Assembly: GCA_030645575.1 (NCBI GenBank)
Contig: JAUSMJ010000049.1
Location: forward strand, 1 to 41,203
Length of the DNA: 41,203 nucleotides
Source: Caulobacter sp.
Lineage (GTDB): Bacteria; Pseudomonadota; Alphaproteobacteria; Caulobacterales; Caulobacteraceae
Direction of reading: 5' to 3'
Shown here: one piece after another, positions 16,576 to 24,491 of the stretch
Position numbering within the stretch: position 1 is the first letter of the stretch
Layout: each line of letters begins with the position of its first letter
Translations under genes and position numbers: made by a program
Notes under the pieces: generated by a model
Told to the model about the DNA's origin: nothing
Seen by the model: the letters and a program-made list of their open reading frames with translations, nothing else
Database searches by the model: none

Positions 16576-17754
16576 ATGACCGCGCCCCGCCCGCCGATCG
16601 ACGCCCGCGCCCTGGTCCAGCAGGCCATCGAGGGCCTGCGCCGGGGCGACCCGGCCGCCGCCCGCGACCGCTTTCAGCAGGTCATCGACGCGGGCGTCGC
16701 CGACGCCTCGGTCTGGCTGGGCCTGGCCCTGGCCCTGCGCGGCGTCGGCGACAAGCCCGCCAGCCTGGTCGCCATCGACGGCGCCCTGGCGCTTGAGCCG
16801 CGCAACCTGCGGGCCCGGGTGATGAAGGCCGACCATTTCGCCGAGGCTGGCGACGCGCGGGCCGCCTCGGCCTTCTACGCCGCCGTGGTCCGCGCCGCCC
16901 CGCCGCCCGAGCAACTGCCGCCGGACCTGCGCGGCGAGGTGGCCCGGGCCCAGGTGATGAGCCAGCGCTACGCCGCCGACTACGAGGCCTTCCTGCGCGA
17001 GCGGCTCACCGGGCTGGGCTTCGCCGACGACGGCCGCTTCGCCCAGTCGCTCGACCTGATGCTGGGCAAGAAGCAGATCTATCTGCAGCAGCCCAAGCAC
17101 TTCTATTTCCCCGAGCTGCCGCAGATCCAGTTCTACGACCGGGCGATGTTTCCCTGGATGGACGCCCTCGAGGCGGCCACCGACGCCATCCGCGCCGAGC
17201 TGCTGGAGGTGATGAAGGACCACGCCGCCTTCACCCCCTACCTGGAGAGCCGCGCCGACCGGCCGTTCCAGGACGTCCACGGCATGCTCGACAACTCCGA
17301 CTGGAGCGCCTTCTACCTGTGGCGCAATGGCACGCTGGTGGCGGAGAACGCCGCGCGCTGCCCGGCCACCCTGGCCGCGCTGGAAGGGGCGCCCCTGGCG
17401 AGCATCAAGGGCCGCACGCCGTCGGTGCTGTTCTCGCTGCTGCGGCCGGGGGCGGCGATCCCGCCGCACCACGGCTTCGTCAACACGCGGCTGATCTGCC
17501 ATCTGCCGCTGATCGTGCCCGATGGCTGCGGTTTCCGGGTCGGCAACGACACCCGGCCCTGGCGCGAGGGCCAGGCCTGGGCCTTCGACGACACCATCGA
17601 GCACGAGGCCTGGAATCGGGGCGCGGAGACCCGCGTGATCCTGCTGTTCGACATCTGGCGGCCCGAGTTGACCGGCGAGGAGCGGGCCCAGGTGGCGGCG
17701 ATGTTCGAGGCTATCGACGCCTATGGCGGCGGCGGTGGGGAGTGGAGTGTGTGA
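16576..17754 (+). CDS. TPR protein with aspartyl/asparaginyl beta-hydroxylase domain
   Basis: This 392-residue protein has TPR-like helices at the N terminus (about 10-110) and an AspH-type 2-oxoglutarate/Fe(II) oxygenase domain at the C terminus (about 180-365). In PGAAIPPHHG (291-300), H298 matches the first iron ligand of AspH. H343 in IEHEAWN matches the second, and R353 in ETRVILLFDIW suits 2-oxoglutarate binding. As in AspH there is no obvious third carboxylate ligand. Bacterial members often modify lipids or proteins, and no substrate is known here. It begins three bases after the oxidoreductase stop. The C terminus ends in a glycine run. Confidence 0.88.
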   Translation: MTAPRPPIDARALVQQAIEGLRRGDPAAARDRFQQVIDAGVADASVWLGLALALRGVGDKPASLVAIDGALALEPRNLRARVMKADHFAEAGDARAASAFYAAVVRAAPPPEQLPPDLRGEVARAQVMSQRYAADYEAFLRERLTGLGFADDGRFAQSLDLMLGKKQIYLQQPKHFYFPELPQIQFYDRAMFPWMDALEAATDAIRAELLEVMKDHAAFTPYLESRADRPFQDVHGMLDNSDWSAFYLWRNGTLVAENAARCPATLAALEGAPLASIKGRTPSVLFSLLRPGAAIPPHHGFVNTRLICHLPLIVPDGCGFRVGNDTRPWREGQAWAFDDTIEHEAWNRGAETRVILLFDIWRPELTGEERAQVAAMFEAIDAYGGGGGEWSV

Positions 17755-17839
17755 CCCGGTTTTCGGCCGGTTGAACACGCCGCAACGGAACGTCGTTTCC
17801 TTTGTCCGGGAACGGCACTATATGTCCGGTCCAACACCC

Positions 17840-17861
17840 CGCCCGGCCGAAAGGCCGGGCG
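17840..17861 (+). other. GNRA-capped hairpin in the trcR leader
   Basis: CGCCCGGCC (17840-17848) pairs perfectly with GGCCGGGCG (17853-17861) around a GAAA tetraloop. It lies 21 bases before the trcR ATG. No T run follows, so it is more likely a leader structure than a terminator. It could also be an end barrier for the upstream oxygenase transcript. Confidence 0.6.
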
Positions 17862-17882
17862 CCGTCGTATCTGGAGCACGAC

Positions 17883-18599
17883 ATGTCCGACCAAATCCTG
17901 ATGCCGAAGGCGACCGCCGTCTGGCTCGTGGACAATACCTCCCTGACCTTCGAGCAGATCGCCGATTTCTGTGGCCTGCACCGGCTTGAAGTCCGCGGCA
18001 TCGCCGACGGCGAGGTGGCCCGCGACATCCGCGGCGCCGACCCGATCGCCAACGGCCAGCTGAACCGCGAGGAGCTCGACAAGGCCGGGGCCGACTCGAA
18101 ATACCGCATGGTGGCCCAGAAGAGCCGCCACGCCGAACTGCTCAAGCCGGTCAAGAAGGCCCCGCGCTACACGCCCGTGTCGCGCCGCCAGGACCGTCCG
18201 GACGCGATCAAGTGGTTCGTCACCCACCACCCGGAAGTGACCGACGCCCAGATCGCCCGCCTGCTGGGCACGACCAAATCGACCATCGAGTCGGTGCGCA
18301 CCCGCGCCCACTGGAACAGCGCCAACATCAAGGCGGTGGATCCGGTGACGCTGGGCCTGACCACCCAGATCGATCTCGACGCCCTGGTCCGCAAGGCCGC
18401 TGACAAGAAGGCCAAGGACGACGCGCGCAAGGGCATCGTCGCGCCCGACGGCGCCACGCTGAAGCCGGCGTCGGAGACCGGCGTCGAGGCGGAGGAGCCC
18501 GAGGTCGAGACCGACGAGGAAGCCGCCGGCCACGTCAACCTTAAGACCGTCTTCCAGGATCGTGACGACCACGGCGACGACATGGACGACGAAGACTAA
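17883..18599 (+). CDS. trcR: DUF1013 cell-cycle transcriptional regulator (TrcR family)
   Basis: This 238-residue protein matches the DUF1013 family, named TrcR in alphaproteobacterial annotation as a cell-cycle transcription regulator. It starts MSDQILMPKATAVWLVDNTS, contains LTFEQIADFCGLHRLEVRGIADGEVARDI-type sequence (key FCGLHRLEV near 30-38), and carries a helix-turn-helix-like block VTDAQIARLLGTTKSTIESV (about 117-136). The C terminus is strongly acidic (ending DDHGDDMDDED). A longer upstream start exists, but family length and a GGAG 6 bases before this ATG favour it. Its own leader carries a GNRA hairpin. The symbol rests on family annotation, not on direct evidence for this protein. 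Confidence 0.85.
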   Translation: MSDQILMPKATAVWLVDNTSLTFEQIADFCGLHRLEVRGIADGEVARDIRGADPIANGQLNREELDKAGADSKYRMVAQKSRHAELLKPVKKAPRYTPVSRRQDRPDAIKWFVTHHPEVTDAQIARLLGTTKSTIESVRTRAHWNSANIKAVDPVTLGLTTQIDLDALVRKAADKKAKDDARKGIVAPDGATLKPASETGVEAEEPEVETDEEAAGHVNLKTVFQDRDDHGDDMDDED

Positions 18600-18606
18600 A
18601 TCCGCG

Positions 18607-18641
18607 GGGGACATGGTCCGGCGCGGCCGGCGCATGTCCCC
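18607..18641. repeat. Short hairpin repeat, kind B copy 2
   Basis: GGGGACATG (18607-18615) pairs with CATGTCCCC (18633-18641). The loop contains its own palindrome, CCGGC-gcg-GCCGG. It starts 7 bases after the trcR stop, the same relative place as copy 1 after suhB. Confidence 0.7.
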
Positions 18642-18728
18642 GAGGAAAAGCGTAACCTCCGCTGACCCCGGCCTCACCAGCCGGGGTGGCTCACCCTCCG
18701 ACAGGACGGGCCCGAGCGGGTCGGTCGG

Positions 18729-18902
18729 TCAGTGCACCTGCATCCGCAGGCTTTCGATTTCTTCCTTCAGGCGCAGCTTCTGTCGCTTGAGTTCCTTGAG
18801 GCGGATGTCGTCCGTGGCGGGCCTACTGGTCTCGTCCACTATCAACCGCTCAAGAGTCTGATGACGGTTACCGAGTTCGCGGATGCGGGCGTCCAACGCC
18901 AT
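18729..18902 (-). CDS. DUF465 (YdcH-like) small protein
   Basis: This 57-residue protein begins MALDARIRELGNRHQTLERL and continues through RLKELKRQKLRLKEEIESLR, the charged helical hairpin of DUF465/YdcH. The function of the family is unknown; the sequence suggests a coiled coil. A strong ribosome site (GAGGAGG, 6 bases before the ATG) leaves little doubt that it is expressed, although it is too short for many gene callers. A second DUF465 gene lies at 20125 on the other strand, so the region holds two paralogues around ubiX. Confidence 0.85.
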   Translation of the reverse strand: MALDARIRELGNRHQTLERLIVDETSRPATDDIRLKELKRQKLRLKEEIESLRMQVH

Positions 18903-19037
18903 TAGTCGCCTCCTCTTCTAGGGCATCGTCAGTGAACACCCACGCCGCGCCGGTGTCAGATCACATATCGTTGCACGGCCCGGCGTGAGCCTTGCGGCCT
19001 TCCCCGCGTTCGCGGGGGCGCGTAGAGGATGGGCGAG

Positions 19038-19640
19038 ATGGTGGAAAACGCGCGCCAGAAGATCGTCGTCGGAATCTCCGGGGCCTCGGGCGTGGCCTAC
19101 GGTCTGCGCACGCTCGACGCCTGCCGCGAGCTGGGCGTCGAGAGTCATCTGATCCTGTCGAAGGCCGCCGTCCTGACCCTGGGCCAGGAGACGGACCGCA
19201 CGGTCGCCGAGGTCAACGCCATGGCCGACGTCGTGCATCGCGTCGGCGACATCGGCGCGGCCGTGGCCTCGGGCTCGTTCCGCGCGCTGGGCATGATCAT
19301 CGCCCCCTGTTCGGTGCGGACCATGAGCGAGATCGCCACGGGCGTGACCTCGACCCTGTTGACCCGCGCCGCCGACGTGACGCTGAAGGAGCGCCGCCCG
19401 CTGGTGCTGATGGTGCGCGAGACGCCGCTGCACCTGGGCCACCTGCGCACCCTGGTTCGTCTGGCCGAGATGGGCGCGACGATCGCCCCGCCGCTGCCGG
19501 CCTTTTACGCCATGCCGCGGTCGATCGCCGAGATGATCGACCAGTCGGTCGGCCGCGCGCTGGACCTGTTCGGCCTGGACTGGAAGCCGGTGAAGCGCTG
19601 GGGCGAGGACCTCGATCCGATCGTCGGCGGGGCGGTATGA
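19038..19640 (+). CDS. ubiX: Flavin prenyltransferase UbiX
   Basis: UbiX attaches a dimethylallyl unit to FMN to make prenylated FMN, the cofactor of UbiD-type decarboxylases in ubiquinone synthesis. The 200-residue product shows VVGISGASGVAYGLR (FMN/phosphate loop, about 10-24), APCSVRTMSEIATGVTSTLL (about 93-112), LKERRPLVLMVRETPLHLGHL and PPLPAFYAMP, all diagnostic. The ATG chosen has AGAGG 9 bases upstream; an ATG three codons earlier is the alternative. Its stop overlaps the start of the TIGR02444 gene (ATGA). ubiD is not in the window. Confidence 0.95.
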   Translation: MVENARQKIVVGISGASGVAYGLRTLDACRELGVESHLILSKAAVLTLGQETDRTVAEVNAMADVVHRVGDIGAAVASGSFRALGMIIAPCSVRTMSEIATGVTSTLLTRAADVTLKERRPLVLMVRETPLHLGHLRTLVRLAEMGATIAPPLPAFYAMPRSIAEMIDQSVGRALDLFGLDWKPVKRWGEDLDPIVGGAV

Positions 19641-20077
19641 CCTTCTGGGACTGGATGCTGGCGGCCTATGACCGCCCCGGCGTGCCGGCGGCGACGCTGA
19701 CGCTGCAGGACGAGCACGGCTTCAACACGGCCTTCCTGCTGTGGGCGGTGTGGGCCGACCCGGACCGCGAGACCCTGGCCAACGGCGTGCAGACGACGGT
19801 GCTGTGGGACGAGACCGTGCTCTGGCCGCTGCGCAACGTCCGCCGGGCGCTCAAGGGCCATCGGCCGCCGTTCGACGACGCGGCCCGCGAAGGCCTGCGC
19901 GAGGACGTCAAGGCCGCCGAGCTGCGCGCCGAGCGGGTGCTGGCCGAGACCCTCGCGACCCTCGCCGGCCCGGCCGCCGACGCCGATCCCGTCGCGGCCC
20001 TGACCCGCGCCGCCATGGCCTGGCGCGGCCAGGCGCCGGCCGACGCGCTCGAACGCCTCGCGCGGGCTCTGGCGTGA
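19637..20077 (+). CDS. TIGR02444 family protein
   Basis: This 146-residue protein starts MTFWDWMLAAYDRPGVPAA and continues TLTLQDEHGFNTAFLLWAVW, which is the signature of the TIGR02444 family: FWDW, a PGV, then LQD and a hydrophobic helix ending in W. The rest is helical and rich in alanine and arginine. The function is unknown. The ATG overlaps the ubiX stop, so the protein is translationally coupled to UbiX. The DUF465 gene follows 47 bases later. Confidence 0.8.
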   Translation: MTFWDWMLAAYDRPGVPAATLTLQDEHGFNTAFLLWAVWADPDRETLANGVQTTVLWDETVLWPLRNVRRALKGHRPPFDDAAREGLREDVKAAELRAERVLAETLATLAGPAADADPVAALTRAAMAWRGQAPADALERLARALA

Positions 20078-20124
20078 CGCGGGCGCCGGCTGTATTTTGC
20101 CGCCGGTGAGGGAGCGGGCCGACC

Positions 20125-20349
20125 ATGAACGATGACGACGGGCTGTACGCCATGCCCAACATGGAGGTGCGCGGCCGCCTGATGGAGCTGCGCCAGCGCC
20201 ACCAGGACCTCGACGCGGCCGTCGCCGCCCTGCTCGACCAGCCGTTGCTCGACCAGCTGCAGATCGCCCGGCTGAAGAAGCAGAAGCTGATCCTGCGCGA
20301 CCAGATCACCAAGCTGGAAAACCAGCTGACCCCCGACATCATCGCTTAA
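20125..20349 (+). CDS. DUF465 (YdcH-like) small protein
   Basis: This 74-residue DUF465 protein has the core LMELRQRHQDLDAAVAALLD (about 19-38), then LQIARLKKQKLILRDQITKL (about 45-64), ending NQLTPDIIA. The charged RLKKQKLxLRDxIxxL helix is the family hallmark. It is longer at the N terminus than the paralogue at 18729-18902, with which it shares the LKxQKLxLKxxI pattern. It appears to be the last gene of the ubiX group. A REP-type sequence begins a few bases after its stop. Confidence 0.85.
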   Translation: MNDDDGLYAMPNMEVRGRLMELRQRHQDLDAAVAALLDQPLLDQLQIARLKKQKLILRDQITKLENQLTPDIIA

Positions 20350-20352
20350 ACC

Positions 20353-20481
20353 AATCCTCGCCCGGAGGGAGAGGGGGACCATGCGGAGCATGGTGGAGAG
20401 GGAGGCGCGCGTGTCGGCCGACCTCGGCGATTCCCTCATCCGACCTGCTCCGCAGGCCACCTTCTCCCGCCGGGAGAAGGG
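20353..20481. repeat. REP-type intergenic element with several hairpins, kind E
   Basis: This stretch contains a run of small hairpins: ACCATGC/GCATGGT (20378-20394), CTGC/GCAG (20445-20455) and CTTCTCCC/GGGAGAAG (20461-20479). The left side is purine-rich (GGAGGGAGAGGG). This layout, a GGGAGAGGG side and a CTTCTCCC-GGGAGAAG side about 100 bases apart, is a widespread alphaproteobacterial intergenic repeat type. It separates the DUF465 gene from the ABA4-like gene. Confidence 0.7.
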
Positions 20482-20516
20482 AGATACGATGGGTCAAACC
20501 TTGGGGAGGGGCCGCC

Positions 20517-20957
20517 GTGAACCTTGAACAGATCTTCTCGGCCATGAACCTGCTGGCCATGGCCGGCTGGCTCTGCCTGGCGGCCGCGCCGCTGCGGCGG
20601 CCGATCATGATCGCCGCGGCGCGGGTCGTCGCGGCGCTGCTGAGCCTGGCCTATGTGGTCCTGATCTATCGCGGCCTGACCGCGCCGGGCGGGCCCGAGG
20701 GCGGCGGCTTCGGCTCGCTGGCGGCGGTGATGATCCTGCTGTCGACGCCGGCGGCCATGCTGCCGGGCTGGATCCACTATCTGTGCTTCGACCTGTGGGT
20801 CGGGACCTGGCAGGTCGAGGACGCGCCGAAGGCCGGCGTGCCGCACTGGCTGCTGCTGCCGATCCTGGCCCTGACCTTCATGTTCGGCCCGGCCGGGCTG
20901 CTGGCTTATCTGGTCGCGCGGTTCGTCCTGGCGCGGGTGCGACCGAAGGCAGCGTAG
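20517..20957 (+). CDS. ABA4-like (DUF4281) membrane protein
   Basis: This 146-residue protein has four hydrophobic segments (about 5-25, 30-50, 65-85 and 110-138). The sequence PGWIHYLCFDLWVGTWQVEDA (about 83-103) and PHWLLLPILALTFMFGPAGLL (about 109-129, key TFMFGPAGLL) matches the ABA4-like family, named after a plant neoxanthin-synthesis protein. Whether bacterial members act on carotenoids is not known. The start is GTG with GGGGAGGGG just upstream. It lies between two repeat clusters and has no partner gene in its orientation. Confidence 0.8.
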   Translation: MNLEQIFSAMNLLAMAGWLCLAAAPLRRPIMIAAARVVAALLSLAYVVLIYRGLTAPGGPEGGGFGSLAAVMILLSTPAAMLPGWIHYLCFDLWVGTWQVEDAPKAGVPHWLLLPILALTFMFGPAGLLAYLVARFVLARVRPKAA

Positions 20958-20975
20958 CGGTTCCGCCACCCATAC

Positions 20976-21105
20976 GCCGTCATCGTCGGACTTGTTCCGA
21001 CGACCCATGAACACGGTGCTTGACGACCATCTGCCGCGGCTCGAGGGGCATCAACCGCCGGGCCCAGCGCGCTTGGGTCGTCGGAACAAGTCCGACGATG
21101 ACGGC
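20976..21105. repeat. Inverted pair of REP-like units, kind C copy 1
   Basis: A perfect 32-base inverted repeat (20976-21007 and 21074-21105) is separated by 66 bases. Each arm is itself a hairpin: GTCGGA-ACAAG-TCCGAC on one strand, set between TGGGTC and GATGACGG. The arrangement resembles paired REP units. It is followed directly by a kind B hairpin. Confidence 0.85.
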
Positions 21106-21112
21106 AGGAGGA

Positions 21113-21140
21113 GGGGACACGCACTGAAGTACATGTCCCC
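21113..21140. repeat. Short hairpin repeat, kind B copy 3
   Basis: GGGGACACGCAC (21113-21124) pairs with GTACATGTCCCC (21129-21140) around a TGAA loop, with two C-A positions. It lies 5 bases past the stop of the convergent carboxylase gene. Confidence 0.75.
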
Positions 21141-21145
21141 GCGTT

Positions 21146-24100
21146 TCACCAGGCGTCCACCCAGCGCCGCGCGGGCTTGGTGCGCACCGGGCAGCTATCC
21201 AGCCCTCGCACCACCCAGCGGCGGGTCTCGGCCGGGTCGATGACGGCGTCGATTTCGAGGGCCGCGGCCATGCTGGTCGCCTTGCCGGCGGCGTAGAGGC
21301 GCGCCACCAGCTGGTCGTAGAGGGCCTTGTTCTTTTCGGGGTCGGTCTCGGCGGCCAGCTCCTTGCTGTAGCCGAGCTTGACCGCGCCCTCGAGGCCCAT
21401 GCCGCCGAACTCGCCGGTCGGCCAGCTGGCGATGAACACCGGCGCGTGGAAGCCGCCGCCGGCCATGGCCTGGGCCCCCAGGCCGTAGCCCTTGCGCAGC
21501 ACGATGCACATCAGCGGCGTGCCCAGCTTGGCCCCGGCGATGAACTGGCGGCTGACGCGACGCACGGCGCCGGCGGCCTCGCTGTCGGGGCCGACCATGA
21601 AGCCGGGGGTGTCGCACAGGCTGAGCACGGGCAGGTCGAAGGCGTCGGCGAGCTGCAGGAAGCGGGCGGCCTTCTCGGCCCCGTCGCAGTCGATGGCCCC
21701 GCCCAGATGGCGTGGGTCGTTGGCGATCAGCCCCATGGGCCGGCCCTCGATGCGGATGAAGCCGGTGATCATCCCGGCCGCGAAGCCGCGCCGCAGTTCG
21801 AGGAAGCTGCCCTCGTCGGCCAGGGTCTCGATCAACGGCCGGATGTCATAGACCCGCAGGCGGTTTTCGGGGATGGCCCGGCGCAGGTCGCGCTGGTCCG
21901 GCGCGCTCCAGTCGGCGACCCGGCCCTGAAAGACGGACATGGCCCGCTTGGCCAGGGCCGTGGCGTGGGCCTCGTCGTCGGCCAGGATGTCGATCACGCC
22001 GTTGGCCCACTGCACGTCGCTGGGGCCGATGTCGTCAGGCTTGAACACGCCCAGGCCCCCGCCCTCGATCATGGCAGGGCCGCCCATGCCGAGGTTGGAA
22101 TCCTTCGTGGCGATGATGATCTCGCTGAGGCCGGCGATGGCCGCGTTGCCGGCGAAACAGCGGCCGGCGACGATGGCGATCTTGGGGACCTCGCCCGACA
22201 GCGAAGCGAACTTGCCGAAGGTGGTCACGTCCAGCCCGGCCACGCCCGTGCCGTCGGTGTCACCCGGCCGGCCGCCGCCGCCCTCGGCGTACCAGACCAG
22301 TGGCAGCTTCTGCTCCTCGACGATGTGCAGCAGCCGGTCGGTCTTCTTGTGGTTCATGTGGCCCTGGGTGCCGGCCAGGACGGTGAAGTCGTAGCTCAGC
22401 GCGGCGACCCGCGCCTTGTCGGGCGGGAACAGGTGGCCGTTGATCGCCCCGATGCCGGCGATCAGCCCGTCCGCCGGGGTGGCCTTGATCAGGTCCTCCA
22501 GCGTGCGCCGGCGACGCTGGGCGGCGATGGTCAGGGCGCCGTATTCGATGAAGCTGCCCGGATCGAGCAGGTCGTCGAGGTTCTCCCGCGCCGTGCGATG
22601 GCCGGTCTTGCGGCGCCGGGCCACGGCCTCGGGCCGGTTTTCGTCGAGGGTGAAGGCGTGCCGGTCGATGACCGCCTGCAGGTCCGGCCGGATATGGTCG
22701 GGGTCGATCTGGGCCGCCTCGGCTTCCGCGTCGGCGACGACGTCGGCCGGTTCGAGGAACAGGATCGGCTGGCCCTTGAGCAGGGTCTCGCCCTTCGCCG
22801 CGGCGATGCGCACGACGCGGCCGCCTTCCGGCGCGGCGACGACGTGCTCCATCTTCATGGCCTCGAGGATGGCCACCGTCTGGCCGGGCGCGACGAGGTC
22901 GCCCTCGGCCACCTCGATGACGCCGACCGTCGCCAGCAGCGGGGCGGCGACGCTGAAAGCCCCGTCGAGGCTCTCGAAATCCTTCTCGATGGCCGGGGCC
23001 GCGATCTCGACGGCGGCCGGTTCGATCTTCGGCAGCTTCGCCAGCAGGTCCGGCAGGTGCGCCTCAAGGAAACGGGTGGTCGCCGTCCCGCCGGTCACCG
23101 CCGGCTCGGCCAGCACCGCGCGCAGCAGCGGGGCGTTGGTCTCCACGCCGTCCAGCCGGAACTCGCCCAGCGCCCGGGCCGCGCGGGCGCAGGCGGCGGC
23201 CATGGTCTCGCCCCGGCTGATGACCTTGGCCAGCAGGCTGTCGTAGGCCGGACTGGTGACGTAGCCGGCGTAGCCGTAGCCGTCGACGCGTACGCCCGGC
23301 CCGCTCGGCGGCTCGTAGGTCGCCAGCCGTCCGCCGCCGGGCAGGGTCGCGCCGTCGGCGGTCAGGGTCTCCAGGTTGACCCGCGCCTGCACGGCGAACC
23401 CGCGCGGCTTCGGCGCCTCCGTCAGCCCAAGCTGGACAAGGGTCTTGCCGGCCGCCAGCTCGAACTGCAGGCGCACCAGGTCGAGCCCCGTGACCTCCTC
23501 GGTGACCGTGTGCTCGACCTGCAGCCGGGCGTTGGTCTCGATGAAGGCGAAGCCGCCCTTGCCGTCGATGAGGAACTCGACGGTGGCCAGGGTGCGGTAC
23601 TTGGTGGCCGCGCACAGCCGCTCGGCGGCCTCGTGCAGCGCCTTGCGCAGAGGGTCCGGCAGGATCGCCGGGGCGCTCTCGACCAGCTTCTGGTTACGGC
23701 GCTGGATCGAGCAGTCGCGGTCGCCCACGGCCAGCACGGCCCGGCCGTCGGCCACCACCTGCACCTCGATGTGCCGCGCGTCGGCGACCAGCCATTCGGC
23801 ATAGACCGTCCCGTCGCCGAACGCCGCCAGCGCCTCGCGTGAGCAGGCGGCCAGGGCGAACTCGATCTCCGCCTCGGTCTGGATGATGCGCATGCCGCGA
23901 CCGCCGCCGCCGGCCACGGCCTTGAGCATCATCGGGCCGTTCTTGCGGAAGAAGGCGCGGGCGGCGGCCAGGTCGATCGGACCCGTACCGGCCAGCACCG
24001 GAACCTTGGCCTTGGCCGCCAGCGCCCGGGCCTTGGCCTTGTCGCCGAACAGCTCCAGCGCGTCGGGCGAGGGCCCGATGAAGGTGATCTTCGCGGCGGC

Positions 24101-24385
24101 GCAGGCGCGGGCGAAGGCGGCGTTCTCGGCCAGGAAGCCATAACCCGGGTGGACGGCGTCGCACTTGGCGCCCTTGGCCGCCGCGATCACTCCGTCGATA
24201 TCGAGATAGGCCTTCACGCCCGCGCCCTTGAGGGCCACGGCCTCGTCGGCGGCCCGCACATGCAGCGACGCGGCGTCGTCCTCGGCGAACACGGCCACGC
24301 TGGTCACGCCCAGCTCCGCCGCCGCCCGGGCGATGCGGATGGCGATCTCGCCCCGGTTGGCGATCAGCACGCGCTTGAAGCTCAA
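21146..24385 (-). CDS. Single-chain acyl-CoA carboxylase (biotin carboxylase, BCCP and carboxyltransferase fused)
   Basis: This 1079-residue enzyme combines all three parts of a biotin-dependent acyl-CoA carboxylase. Residues 1-450 are biotin carboxylase, with FKRVLIANRGEIAIR at the start, the ATP-grasp loop GGGGRGM (159-165) and the ETNARLQVEHTVTE site (283-296). The biotin carrier part follows (about 475-545), with biotin attached to K511 in EAMKM. A full carboxyltransferase makes up the rest (about 560-1075), including GGGRPGDTDG and LCDTPGFMVGPDSEAAG. The start is probably TTG, because GGAGG stands 6 bases before it and the family begins MxFKRVLIANRGE; an ATG 7 codons upstream has no ribosome site. 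Acceptor specificity is unknown. It is divergent from imuA. Confidence 0.93.
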   Translation of the reverse strand: MSFKRVLIANRGEIAIRIARAAAELGVTSVAVFAEDDAASLHVRAADEAVALKGAGVKAYLDIDGVIAAAKGAKCDAVHPGYGFLAENAAFARACAAAKITFIGPSPDALELFGDKAKARALAAKAKVPVLAGTGPIDLAAARAFFRKNGPMMLKAVAGGGGRGMRIIQTEAEIEFALAACSREALAAFGDGTVYAEWLVADARHIEVQVVADGRAVLAVGDRDCSIQRRNQKLVESAPAILPDPLRKALHEAAERLCAATKYRTLATVEFLIDGKGGFAFIETNARLQVEHTVTEEVTGLDLVRLQFELAAGKTLVQLGLTEAPKPRGFAVQARVNLETLTADGATLPGGGRLATYEPPSGPGVRVDGYGYAGYVTSPAYDSLLAKVISRGETMAAACARAARALGEFRLDGVETNAPLLRAVLAEPAVTGGTATTRFLEAHLPDLLAKLPKIEPAAVEIAAPAIEKDFESLDGAFSVAAPLLATVGVIEVAEGDLVAPGQTVAILEAMKMEHVVAAPEGGRVVRIAAAKGETLLKGQPILFLEPADVVADAEAEAAQIDPDHIRPDLQAVIDRHAFTLDENRPEAVARRRKTGHRTARENLDDLLDPGSFIEYGALTIAAQRRRRTLEDLIKATPADGLIAGIGAINGHLFPPDKARVAALSYDFTVLAGTQGHMNHKKTDRLLHIVEEQKLPLVWYAEGGGGRPGDTDGTGVAGLDVTTFGKFASLSGEVPKIAIVAGRCFAGNAAIAGLSEIIIATKDSNLGMGGPAMIEGGGLGVFKPDDIGPSDVQWANGVIDILADDEAHATALAKRAMSVFQGRVADWSAPDQRDLRRAIPENRLRVYDIRPLIETLADEGSFLELRRGFAAGMITGFIRIEGRPMGLIANDPRHLGGAIDCDGAEKAARFLQLADAFDLPVLSLCDTPGFMVGPDSEAAGAVRRVSRQFIAGAKLGTPLMCIVLRKGYGLGAQAMAGGGFHAPVFIASWPTGEFGGMGLEGAVKLGYSKELAAETDPEKNKALYDQLVARLYAAGKATSMAAALEIDAVIDPAETRRWVVRGLDSCPVRTKPARRWVDAW

Positions 24386-24463
24386 GGAAAACCTCCGTCG
24401 GCTCATACGGCCGTTTGAACGCACCATAGCGGCCCGGCTTGACTCTCCAACCCCGCAGCGCGA

Positions 24464-24478
24464 GAACAAAAGCGGAAC
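24464..24478 (+). promoter_or_regulatory. LexA (SOS) box before imuA
   Basis: GAAC-AAAAGCG-GAAC is an exact match to the alphaproteobacterial LexA site GAAC-N7-GAAC (reverse form GTTC-N7-GTTC). A TTGACT at 24439-24444 is a fitting -35, which puts the box over the -10 region and 13 bases before the imuA ATG. Repression by LexA and induction by DNA damage are expected. Confidence 0.85.
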
Positions 24479-24491
24479 ATTGGAGATAGCC

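Noticed and set aside
15301..17778. An 825-codon open frame on the minus strand antisense to the oxidoreductase and AspH genes
   Set aside because: It is a shadow of two well-supported genes in G/C-rich DNA; its predicted protein is low-complexity (G/A/R/Q/H-rich) without a recognisable fold. Only its last 69 codons are kept, as the DUF1192 gene.
21446..23842. A 798-codon plus-strand frame antisense to the acyl-CoA carboxylase
   Set aside because: The carboxylase frame has intact catalytic motifs over its whole length; the antisense product resembles no protein family and has no ribosome site.
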